From: Aggregatilinea lenta
GTDB taxonomy: Bacteria > Chloroflexota > Anaerolineae > Aggregatilineales > Aggregatilineaceae
Reading direction: 5' to 3'
Assembly (NCBI RefSeq): GCF_003569045.1
Contig: NZ_BFCB01000003.1
Span: 2,836,911-2,900,910 of the forward strand
Length of the DNA: 64,000 bases
Of the stretch, positions 1 through 6,771 are shown piece after piece. The notes under the pieces were generated by a model, which worked only from the letters and a program-made list of their open reading frames with translations, was not told the origin of the DNA and made no database searches. Numbering within the stretch: the stretch's first letter is position 1; every line of letters begins with the position of its first letter. Position numbers and translations under genes: made by a program.

Positions 1-847
1 CCAGCGGTTCCTCGCTGAAGCCCAGGATGCCCTTGAGCGGGCCGTTCGCAGCTTCCCTGAACTTGGCGTGCAGCTCTTCGGTGCTGGTGGGCGTCTCAAG
101 CTCGGCGACGAAGTCCACCAGGGACACGGTCGAGCTGGGGACACGCACCGACAGGCCGTCGAACTTGCCCTTGAGTTCCGGGATGACCAGGGCCACAGCG
201 CGAGCCGCGCCGGTGGTCGTCGGGATCATGTTCACCGCAGCGGCGCGCGCACGGCGCAGGTCGCTGTGGGGCATGTCCAGGATGCGCTGGTCGTTGGTGT
301 ACGAGTGAATGGTCGTCATCAGGCCGCGTTTGATGCCGAAGGCGTCGTTGACGACCTTCGCCGCTGGGGCGAGGCAGTTGGTGGTGCACGAGGCGTTCGA
401 CACGATGTTGTCGTTGGCCGGATCATAGTCCTTGTCGTTCACGCCGATGACGATCGTGCGGTCCACCGCGCCCTTGGCCGGGGCGCTGATGATGACCTTC
501 TTCGCGCCTGCGGTGATGTGCGGCTGGACCTGCTCACGGCTGCGGAAGACGCCGGTGCTTTCGATCACAATGTCCACGCCCAGGTCGCCCCAGGGCAGGT
601 CGGCGGGGTTCTTCGCGCTGAAAGTCTTGATCAGCTTGCCGTTAACCAGCAGGCCACCCTCGGCCACTTCGACGGTACCAGGAAAGCGCCCGTAGTTCGA
701 GTCGTACTTGAGCAGGTGCGCCATGGTGGGTAGATCGCCGAGGTCATTGAAGGCCACGATTTCGAGGTCGTTCGGGTACTTTTCGAGCATTGCCTTGAGA
801 ACCTGACGACCAATACGGCCAAAGCCGTTAATACCTACGCGTGCCAT
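1..847 (-). CDS. gap: Glyceraldehyde-3-phosphate dehydrogenase (partial, C-terminus outside window)
   Basis: Interconverts glyceraldehyde-3-phosphate and 1,3-bisphosphoglycerate with NAD(P) in cytosolic glycolysis and gluconeogenesis. Reading leftwards from 847 the protein opens with the Rossmann motif INGFGRIGR, and it carries the catalytic block SNASCTTNC with the nucleophile at about Cys154, then SYTNDQ and the SVRVP motif. About 282 of the usual 330-340 residues are present; the frame runs off base 1. The ATG at 847-845 is preceded by a clear AAGGAG site (859-864 region), which fixes the start. It lies about 70 bp downstream of yvcK on the same strand, so the two may share a transcript. 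A 12-bp palindrome, TGGCGCGCGCCA, lies in and beside the spacer near 900. Identity is secure. Confidence 0.96.
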   Translation of the reverse strand, partial: MARVGINGFGRIGRQVLKAMLEKYPNDLEIVAFNDLGDLPTMAHLLKYDSNYGRFPGTVEVAEGGLLVNGKLIKTFSAKNPADLPWGDLGVDIVIESTGVFRSREQVQPHITAGAKKVIISAPAKGAVDRTIVIGVNDKDYDPANDNIVSNASCTTNCLAPAAKVVNDAFGIKRGLMTTIHSYTNDQRILDMPHSDLRRARAAAVNMIPTTTGAARAVALVIPELKGKFDGLSVRVPSSTVSLVDFVAELETPTSTEELHAKFREAANGPLKGILGFSEEPL

Positions 848-916
848 TGGTTTGTATCTCCTTAGACTACACTGCGTTTGGACACATAGAGCAACGGATG
901 GCGCGCGCCATGCGCG

Positions 917-2272
917 CTATCCTCCAACTGGTCCGTTCACGGCTGCACCTTGACGGCTGCCATCCCGGAGTGCAAAGGTGCGGCCAGCGGGCGCCCGGTT
1001 GTAGAGCGTCAGCAAGGCTCGCGCCAGTTTGCTCGAATCGTGACGCCAAGGCCGGTCGGCGTCGGTCAAATCGACCAGATGCACATCGTAACGCTGGTAA
1101 ATCGTCTGGTCGTCGGGTGAATGGGTGACGTAGTGGGTCAAGTCGCCCGCGTTGCGTGTCGGGTAATGATCGTTGGCGAGCACGGCGTCGAAGACGTTGC
1201 GTCCTACGTGCGCTTCAAGGGCAAGAACGTGGTCGGTGACGGTGAACTCGTCGGTTTCTCCCGGCTGGGTGGCGACGTTGCACACGTACACTTTGTAGGC
1301 GTTGCTGGCGCGCAAGGCTTCCGCAATTCCGTTCACGAGCAGGTTGGGTAGGATGCTGGTGAACAGGCTGCCCGGCCCAATCACCACCAGATCCGCGCTC
1401 AAGATCGCGCGGATAGCGTCCGGGTAAGCGCGTGCCTGATCCGGTTGCAAGAAAACGCGCTCGATCTTACCACCGGCCCCCGGAATTTGCGATTCACCAT
1501 TGACGCGCCGCAGCCGGGTTTCGCCGGGGATACGGACCTCCGCCATAAGCGTCACATCTTGCAGCGTGGAGGGCAGCACGCGCCCTTCGATTGCCAGCAC
1601 GCGGCCCGTTTCGGCCACGGCGCGGTCCATGCCGCCGGTGAGATCGGACATAGCGGTCAGGAACAGGTTGCCAAAGCTGTGCCCCTCCAGGCCGCCTTCC
1701 GAAAAACGGTACTGGAACAACTGCGTGATCAGCGCTTCGTCGTCGGCCAGGGCCGCGATGTTGCTGCGCAGATCGCCGGGGGGCAGCACGCCCATCTCGC
1801 GGCGCAGCTTGCCGGAGCTGCCGCCGTCGTCGGCGGTGGTTACGATGGCCGTGATCTGGCTGGTCATCGTTTTCAGGCCGCGCAACACGGACGGCAGGCC
1901 TGTGCCTCCGCCAAGGGCGACGATCTTCAGGCCCTTCTGGCGGCGCGTGTGAGCGTAGACCATGTCCACCACCGATTCACGTCGCTGCGTGGCAAGCGGC
2001 GCGAGGATGGAGCGGGTGAACTGGCGCAGCGCGATCAGAATCGCGCCCGTGCCTACGGCACCCGCGACCAGCACGCGCACGCCTGCGGGCAGGAACTGCA
2101 AGGTGAGTACGCGCAGCACCGGCGAAAATTCGCCCGCGTTGTTGAGCAGTGCGACAATCTGGACGATGCCAAGGGTGAGAATGCTGACCCCAACCAACAA
2201 TAGAGCGAGCCAGCGCTTGATCTTCAGCCCAGGCGTCATTAACTTGATGAGGACATTGCCAGAACGCCGCAT
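917..2272 (-). CDS. yvcK: YvcK/CofD-like gluconeogenesis factor with N-terminal membrane helices
   Basis: The 451-residue product has two parts. Residues 1-90 hold two hydrophobic segments (about 18-42 and 62-85). From about residue 110 comes the CofD-like Rossmann domain, with [16 protein letters not shown] as nucleotide-binding loop, then [16 protein letters not shown] and the IGPGSLFTS block near residue 300. YvcK proteins bind UDP-sugars and link carbon metabolism to cell-wall synthesis in Firmicutes; the exact role here is inferred. Most family members are soluble and about 320 residues long, so the membrane anchor is a lineage feature. The neighbouring downstream gene is gap, which suits a central-carbon role. 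The ATG at 2272 gives the full set of helices. Confidence 0.9.
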   Translation of the reverse strand: MRRSGNVLIKLMTPGLKIKRWLALLLVGVSILTLGIVQIVALLNNAGEFSPVLRVLTLQFLPAGVRVLVAGAVGTGAILIALRQFTRSILAPLATQRRESVVDMVYAHTRRQKGLKIVALGGGTGLPSVLRGLKTMTSQITAIVTTADDGGSSGKLRREMGVLPPGDLRSNIAALADDEALITQLFQYRFSEGGLEGHSFGNLFLTAMSDLTGGMDRAVAETGRVLAIEGRVLPSTLQDVTLMAEVRIPGETRLRRVNGESQIPGAGGKIERVFLQPDQARAYPDAIRAILSADLVVIGPGSLFTSILPNLLVNGIAEALRASNAYKVYVCNVATQPGETDEFTVTDHVLALEAHVGRNVFDAVLANDHYPTRNAGDLTHYVTHSPDDQTIYQRYDVHLVDLTDADRPWRHDSSKLARALLTLYNRAPAGRTFALRDGSRQGAAVNGPVGG

Positions 2273-2374
2273 CGAGGCGAATCCCTAGTCTGTGTTCGAT
2301 TGGGCGCGACGAGGCTAACAAACCCATTAAGATCTGAAAACAGTGGGAAAAAAGTACCCAAATTCCACTCTTGA

Positions 2375-2403
2375 TTGTACCGACTCTGACCCGCTTCTAC
2401 AAT
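2375..2403 (+). promoter_or_regulatory. Candidate sigma-70 promoter for apgM
   Basis: TTGTAC (2375-2380) and TACAAT (2398-2403) are separated by exactly 17 bp in the divergent spacer between yvcK and apgM. Each hexamer departs from consensus at one or two positions. Transcription would start near 2410 and run through the 81-bp inverted-repeat element into apgM. Confidence 0.45.
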
Positions 2404-2489
2404 ATCATTCCGCATCGCTTTGCCTGCTGAGAATCACTTGACGTATGGGGGGCAGGTGTTAAAACTATGCTGGCTTCACGGATGGATTT

Positions 2490-2570
2490 AGAGTGTGTAC
2501 GGAAACCTCATCCCCCGGCCCCTTCTCCCTCAGAGAGAAGGAGAGTCAAGGCGCTTTCCATACACGCTCT
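2490..2570. repeat. MITE-like palindromic element upstream of apgM
   Basis: Two outer arms, AGAGTGTGTACGGAAA (2490-2505) and TTTCCATACACGCTCT (2555-2570), are inverted copies agreeing at 14 of 16 positions. Between them is a CCTCATCCCCCGGCCCC block followed by the inner hairpin CTTCTC/GAGAAG. The block CCTCA(C/T)CCCCCGGCCCC recurs at 3963-3978, where the IS110 element is inserted. No ORF fits inside. The last arm ends 21 bp before the apgM start, so it would form a large leader hairpin just before the ribosome binding site. Confidence 0.6.
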
Positions 2571-2591
2571 CAGACATGAGAGAGGGCACCA

Positions 2592-3806
2592 ATGGCCAAT
2601 TTTGATTTGATGCGGCGCCTGGCACTTAACACGGGCGGCAAGATCCTGCTGCTGGTGATGGATGGCCTGGGCGGCCTGCCTCGCGAACAGGGCGGCCCCA
2701 CGGAACTCGAAGCGGCGCATACGCCGAATCTGGACCGGCTGGCACGTGAAGGCTCGACGGGCCTCAGCATCCCGGTGGCGCGCGGCATTGCTCCCGGCAG
2801 CGGCCCCGCGCACCTGGCGATGTTCGGCTACGATCCGCTGGTGTACGACATCGGGCGCGGCGTGCTGGAATCGGTCGGCATCGGGCTGGACGTGAACCCC
2901 GGCGACGTGGCGATTCGCGGCAACTTCTGCACGGTGGACGAGAACGGCATCATTACCGACCGGCGTGCAGGCCGTATTTCGACCGAAGAAGGCGCCAAGC
3001 GCGTCGAGATCCTGCGCGACATCAAGATCCCCGGCGTGGACATCGACATCGAGATCGCCAAGGAATACCGTTTTGCGATGGTGTGGCGCGGCGCGGGCCT
3101 CAACGGGCACATCGCGGACACCGACCCGCAGCAAACCGGCGTCGCCCCGCTGCCTGCCAAGGCGCTCAGCCCTGAAGCGGAGCACACCGCCGAGATCGCG
3201 AACCGATGGCTGGCCGAGGCGCGCGAGCGCCTGCGCGGGCACGAACCGGCGAACATGGCGACGCTGCGCGGCTTCGCGATGGACCCGGCGCTGCCCAAGT
3301 ACAGCGACGTGTATAAGCTGAAGGCGGCTTGCGTGGCGGTCTACCCGATGTACAAGGGTGTCAGCAAGCTGGTTGGCATGGACATCATCCCCAGCACCGC
3401 GCACGACACCACCGAGGACGAGTTTAACCACGCCGCGGAGATCTGGAACGACTACGACTTCGTGTTCTGCCACGTCAAGTACACCGACAGCCGGGGCGAA
3501 GACGGCAACTTCGACGCCAAGGTGAAGGTGATCGAGGGCGTGGATCAGGCGCTGCCGATCCTCACCGGCATGAACCCGGACGTGATGATCGTCACCGGCG
3601 ACCACTCGACGCCCGCGACCTACAAGGCGCATAGCTGGCACCCGGTTCCCACGCTGCTGTGGGCGCCAGCCACACACATGACCGACCGCGCCGAGTGCTA
3701 CGGCGAGCGCGACTGCATGACCGGCGCGCTGGGCCAGTTCCCGGCCACCGACCTCATGCCGCTGGCCCTGGCGCACGCCAAGCGCCTGACCAAGTACGGC
3801 GCGTAA
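2592..3806 (+). CDS. apgM: Cofactor-independent phosphoglycerate mutase, archaeal type
   Basis: Interconverts 3- and 2-phosphoglycerate in glycolysis through a phosphoserine intermediate, without 2,3-bisphosphoglycerate. The 404-residue product belongs to the alkaline-phosphatase superfamily. Visible are the metal site LLVMDGLGG (Asp24), the nucleophile region APGSGPAHLAMFGYD (Ser70), the CHVKYTDSRGEDG block near 297 and the metal-binding TGDHSTP near 344. Length fits the archaeal ApgM group (about 400) and not the 510-residue GpmI type. The ATG at 2592 follows a GAGAGAGGG site. It is followed by a strong terminator. A second, unrelated mutase (gpmA) lies 1.6 kb downstream. Confidence 0.93.
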   Translation: MANFDLMRRLALNTGGKILLLVMDGLGGLPREQGGPTELEAAHTPNLDRLAREGSTGLSIPVARGIAPGSGPAHLAMFGYDPLVYDIGRGVLESVGIGLDVNPGDVAIRGNFCTVDENGIITDRRAGRISTEEGAKRVEILRDIKIPGVDIDIEIAKEYRFAMVWRGAGLNGHIADTDPQQTGVAPLPAKALSPEAEHTAEIANRWLAEARERLRGHEPANMATLRGFAMDPALPKYSDVYKLKAACVAVYPMYKGVSKLVGMDIIPSTAHDTTEDEFNHAAEIWNDYDFVFCHVKYTDSRGEDGNFDAKVKVIEGVDQALPILTGMNPDVMIVTGDHSTPATYKAHSWHPVPTLLWAPATHMTDRAECYGERDCMTGALGQFPATDLMPLALAHAKRLTKYGA

Positions 3807-3837
3807 GTCCGCCGCGCAGCACGCACCACAAGGAATG

Positions 3838-3870
3838 GAAAAACGGGGTCGCCGGGCGGCCCCGTTTGCG
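3838..3870 (+). terminator. Rho-independent terminator after apgM
   Basis: Stem AACGGGG (3842-3848) pairs with CCCCGTT (3860-3866); inner bases GCC/GGC extend it. It lies about 35 bp after the apgM stop and ends in a short TTTG tract. Confidence 0.75.
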
Positions 3871-3893
3871 TGTTGCCCGGAGGCGACTATTAC

Positions 3894-3912
3894 TGCGGGG
3901 CAGTGCCCCGCA
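3894..3912. repeat. Short palindromic repeat
   Basis: TGCGGGGCAGTGCCCCGCA is an almost perfect palindrome in the apgM-gpmA spacer. It looks like part of the GC-rich palindromic repeat litter of this spacer; no gene is visible between 3807 and the IS element. Confidence 0.5.
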
Positions 3913-3984
3913 CCCCGCCACCTTTGATGCGGATTAACACGACAACCCGGTTATCGGAGAGACCTCACCCCCGGCCCCTTGTAC

Positions 3985-4176
3985 GATAGAAAGCAAGGAA
4001 GAAGAGTGAAGCGAGTCCGCCCAGGGAGACATTGAACAGACCTCTAAAGGCGAGGACCTTGGTGGAGAGATGAATGCCCCTGGGAAAACCCGGTCAAGAC
4101 TTCGGACGGTACCTGAAGCGGCGTGAAGGACGAAGCGCAGAGCTTGGATGAGGCAAGGCTGGAGCGAGGACCGGAC
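3985..4176 (+). ncRNA. Predicted bridge (guide) RNA of the IS110 element
   Basis: IS110-group elements of the IS621 kind encode a bridge RNA in the leader ahead of the transposase, with a target-binding loop and then a donor-binding loop. Here CCCAGGG (4020-4026) pairs with CCCTGGG (4078-4084) and CATT (4030-4033) with AATG (4073-4076), enclosing a 39-nt loop. That loop holds TGGAGAG (4063-4069), the complement of the right target CT-CTCCA. A second stem, CCGGTC (4090-4095) with GACCGG (4169-4174), encloses ACGGTACCT (4106-4114), 8 of 9 matches to the element's right end plus core (ACGGTATCT). It also encloses CAAGGCTGG (4154-4162), whose CAAG complements CTTG at the left junction. The left target guide matches poorly. 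Boundaries are approximate. Confidence 0.7.
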
Positions 4177-4196
4177 GGACGGAGCAGGAGGGTGAG

Positions 4197-5177
4197 ATGG
4201 AACAGGCAGCGGCAGTCGTAGGGATCGATGTTTCCAAAGCGACGCTGGATGTGGCGGTGGTGCAAGGGGGGAAGAAAGCAGAAGTGAGGCAGTACGCCAA
4301 CGACGCGGCGGGCGTGAAGGCGCTGGCGACGTGGCTGAAGCAGCGGCGAGCGAGGGAGGCGCATGTGTGCCTGGAAGCGACAGGGACCTATGGGGATGCG
4401 GTCGCGCTGGCGCTGTACCAGGCGGGCTACCGGGTGAGCGTGGTCAATCCGGCGCGGATCAAGGCGTACGGGCAGAGCCAGTTGAAACGCAACAAGACAG
4501 ACCGGCTGGATGCGGCCTTGATTGCCGACTTTTGTCGCACCCAACAGCCTGAGTTGTGGACGCCGCCCGACCCGGTGTGGCTGGAACTGCGGGCCATGGC
4601 GCGGCATCTGGTGGACCTGAAGAGCATGCGCCAACAGGAGAAGAACCGGCTAGGCGTGGAGACCTCGACAAAGGTGCAGGAGGTGTTGGAGGCACACATC
4701 ACCTTTATCGACCACCAAATCGAGGACCTTGAGCAGGACATCCAGCGTTTCATCGACCAGCATCCCGACCTCAAGCGAGACCGTGAGCTGTTGGTGAGCA
4801 TTCCCGGCTTGTCCGACCTGAGCGCCAGCCTGCTGTTGGCCGAAGTCCCTGACCTGCGTGCGTTTGGCTCCGCTCGCCAACTTGTGGCGTTTGCCGGTCT
4901 CAACCCGCAGCAGCGCACCTCGGGCTCCTCGGTGCGGGGGCAAACCCCGTTGTCCAAGATGGGCAGTCCCACGTTGCGGCGCGTGCTTTACATGCCCGCC
5001 TTAGCCGCGCAACGCTTCAACCCGATCCTGGCGCCGTGGGCGGCTCAGCTCAAAGCTCGCGGCAAGTCCAAAATGGAGACCCTGGGGGCGGTCATGCGCA
5101 AGCTGCTCGTTCTGGCCTACGGCGTGTTGAAGTCGGGGCAGCCCTTCGATCCAGCGTTTTCAACGGCTGCCCCTTGA
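4197..5177 (+). CDS. IS110-family transposase (bridge recombinase)
   Basis: This 326-residue protein is a DEDD/serine recombinase that moves its element through a circular intermediate under RNA guidance, by analogy with IS621. The N-terminal RuvC-like DEDD domain shows GIDVSK (Asp11), CLEATGTYG (Glu60) and NKTDRLDA (Asp102, Asp105). A coiled-coil stretch covers about 140-185. The C-terminal Tnp20 domain starts at SIPGLSDLSASLL (201), and TSGSS holds the likely catalytic Ser242. These positions and the length match, or nearly match, IS621 as I recall it. An AGGAGG site sits 5 bp before the ATG. The frame is intact with no stop or shift, so the element may be active. Confidence 0.95.
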   Translation: MEQAAAVVGIDVSKATLDVAVVQGGKKAEVRQYANDAAGVKALATWLKQRRAREAHVCLEATGTYGDAVALALYQAGYRVSVVNPARIKAYGQSQLKRNKTDRLDAALIADFCRTQQPELWTPPDPVWLELRAMARHLVDLKSMRQQEKNRLGVETSTKVQEVLEAHITFIDHQIEDLEQDIQRFIDQHPDLKRDRELLVSIPGLSDLSASLLLAEVPDLRAFGSARQLVAFAGLNPQQRTSGSSVRGQTPLSKMGSPTLRRVLYMPALAAQRFNPILAPWAAQLKARGKSKMETLGAVMRKLLVLAYGVLKSGQPFDPAFSTAAP

Positions 5178-5194
5178 TTTTTAACACGGTATCT

Positions 5195-5216
5195 CTCCAG
5201 TCGTCGCTGGAGAGGG
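5195..5216. repeat. Right part of the palindromic repeat split by the IS element
   Basis: CTCCAG, TCGTCG, CTGGAGAGGGG remains to the right of the insertion; the missing CCCCT of the left arm is at 3975-3979 on the other side. Together they form the perfect 11-bp stem that was the target. From here to 5432 I see no gene, only another hairpin, CCAGGGG/CCCCTGG (5364-5383). Confidence 0.7.
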
Positions 5217-5432
5217 GAGACAAGCACTGCTCAACGGCGTTTTGGCAGGACGGGTTTGCCACCGACCCGGTCTTTTCGTATCCGCGCTTAAAAGTGGAAG
5301 AGCATCAAAGGGTGGGCGAAAAACCTTGCTTGCCTTGCGGCGCGGCACACCGTGAGGCGGGGTCCAGGGGCCATTCCCCCTGGTGGGAGCGGCGAAGGTG
5401 AATCCCTCGTCCTACTTGCGCCGGAGTGACCT

Positions 5433-6044
5433 ATGGCGACTGGAACGCTGATCCTGGTGCGGCACGGCCAATCCCAGTGGAACCTGGAGAACCGCTTCAC
5501 TGGCGGGACGGACGTGCCACTGACCGAACAAGGCAGGGCGGAGGCGCGCGCCGCCGGTGAAACGCTGCGCGGCTGTCGCTTCGACCGCGCGTATACATCC
5601 GAGCTGGAACGCGCCCAGGAGACGCTGCGCATCATCCTGAGCGTCACGAGGCAGGTGGACGTCCCGGTTGAGTGTGACGCGACGCTGAACGAGCGCAGTT
5701 ATGGCGAGTTGCAGGGACTGAACAAAGCGGAGACGGCGCAGCGACTGGGGGAGGAGCAGGTGTTCGGCTGGCGGCGAACCTTTCGCGGGCGTCCGCCCGG
5801 CGGCGAGAGTTTGCAGGACACGCAGGCGCGCGTGCTGACGTACTACCGTACAGCGATCGAGCCGCACGTGCGCAACGGGGAGACGGTGCTGGTCGTCTCG
5901 CACGGGAACACGCTGCGCGCACTGGTGATGGCGCTCGACGGCATCAGCGAGGCGGCGCTGCCCGACCTCACCATTCCGACCGGGGTGCCGCGCTGCTACC
6001 GGATCGACGCGGCGGGCGCGATCCAGGCGTGCTACTCGCTATGA
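5433..6044 (+). CDS. gpmA: 2,3-bisphosphoglycerate-dependent phosphoglycerate mutase-like histidine phosphatase
   Basis: The 203-residue protein belongs to the histidine phosphatase superfamily. It shows the phospho-acceptor motif LVRHGQSQWN (His11), the dPGM signature ENRFTGGTDVPLTEQG, NERSYGELQGLNK, GGESL, and the second catalytic His in VVSHGNTLRAL near residue 156. The ENRFTG and YGELQGLNK blocks favour a true dPGM over a generic phosphatase, although it is about 25-45 residues shorter than E. coli GpmA. It would catalyse the same step as apgM with a different fold and cofactor need. Its 3' end overlaps the convergent DUF1461 gene by 13 bp. The ATG at 5433 follows GGAG at about 5423. Confidence 0.87.
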   Translation: MATGTLILVRHGQSQWNLENRFTGGTDVPLTEQGRAEARAAGETLRGCRFDRAYTSELERAQETLRIILSVTRQVDVPVECDATLNERSYGELQGLNKAETAQRLGEEQVFGWRRTFRGRPPGGESLQDTQARVLTYYRTAIEPHVRNGETVLVVSHGNTLRALVMALDGISEAALPDLTIPTGVPRCYRIDAAGAIQACYSL

Positions 6045-6760
6045 ACGGGCGCGCTGCGCTGCGCGCGTGACTCCCAGAGCCATGCGGCAGTCATCGCGAA
6101 CGCCGCGCCGAGAACGGTCAGCGTGCCGATGGTCAGCGCCGCGTCGAACCAGAACTGCTCCGGGAAGAGGCGGATCAGCGTCGAGCTGGTGCTGAACAAC
6201 CACGAGCTGCCCTCGAAGAAGATGCGGTGAAAGCCCGTAAAGAATGTATCCCAACTCAGCAGGGCCATCGCTACTACCGTGACGATCAGCAGCACGGTCA
6301 GCAGCCCGCCCTGGAACCACGCCCGGCGCAACGCGCGGCGCGTGCCGGATCGCCACGCCAGTGTTGCCATCGCGGCGACAAGCGCCAGCGTGAGGACGGT
6401 GTGCGCGGTGAGCGCGGCCCGCGTCACGACCTTCACGTCCTCCATGTGCTGAAGTTCTTTCGCGGTGTACATCGGCTCGCCGTCCAGCGTCAGGTTGCCC
6501 AGATAGCTGATATCCGCGTCGTTGCGCAGGTAGTTCACCGCGTAGGGCGCGTACTTCAGGCGATCTTCTTGCGTGAATCCGAAGCGATCCGCCGGGAAGC
6601 CGGGCCGGTTGTATTCGAGCTTGAGGAACGTGCCGGACATCACCATTTGCACACTGGTCAGCACCAGGAACGCCGGCAGTCCGGCGACGATCAGCCCTTG
6701 CAGCAGCGGGATCAGCCAGCCGGGGACAGGTGCGCGCGGCGCAGCAGGTGGTGTGTTCAT
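6032..6760 (-). CDS. DUF1461 / TIGR01906-type integral membrane protein
   Basis: The 242-residue protein has an N-terminal helix (about 15-38), an extracytoplasmic region of about 70 residues rich in Tyr and charged residues, then three helices (about 112-132, 148-170, 208-230). This topology and segments such as YAVNYLR, ELQHMEDVKVV and LLSWDTFFTGFHRIFFEG fit the TIGR01906/DUF1461 family, whose function is unknown. The longer open frame upstream of 6760 is only the shadow of the preceding gene. The ATG at 6760 lies 11 bp after that gene's stop, so the two are probably cotranscribed. Confidence 0.82.
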   Translation of the reverse strand: MNTPPAAPRAPVPGWLIPLLQGLIVAGLPAFLVLTSVQMVMSGTFLKLEYNRPGFPADRFGFTQEDRLKYAPYAVNYLRNDADISYLGNLTLDGEPMYTAKELQHMEDVKVVTRAALTAHTVLTLALVAAMATLAWRSGTRRALRRAWFQGGLLTVLLIVTVVAMALLSWDTFFTGFHRIFFEGSSWLFSTSSTLIRLFPEQFWFDAALTIGTLTVLGAAFAMTAAWLWESRAQRSAPVHSE

Positions 6761-6771
6761 GTCGTGTCCCA

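Larger units (their letters stand above)
3978..5194 (+). mobile_element. IS110-family insertion sequence (IS621-like), inserted in a palindromic repeat
   Basis: The element spans a long non-coding leader (3980-4196), one transposase gene and a 15-bp tail. There are no terminal inverted repeats, as expected for IS110. Both ends carry the dinucleotide CT (3978-3979 and 5193-5194). The circle junction would read CGGTAT-CT-TGTACG, very close to the IS621 donor as I recall it (GTAT-CT-TGTA). Removing the element and one CT rejoins the flanks into CCCCTCTCCAG, TCGTCG, CTGGAGAGGGG, a perfect 11-bp inverted repeat with a 6-nt loop. That restoration is strong evidence for the exact boundaries. The element lies between apgM and gpmA and disrupts no gene. 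Confidence 0.9.

Noticed and set aside
2508..3776. Long minus-strand open frame opposite apgM, and similar long antisense frames elsewhere
   Set aside because: High-GC shadow frames with His/Arg/Val-rich composition and no domain; the opposite strand has clear enzymes.
4076..4081. GCCCCT in the IS110 leader as left-target guide
   Set aside because: It equals the left target but lies 3' of the right-target guide and is largely consumed by the stem CCCAGGG/CCCTGGG, so it is probably structural.
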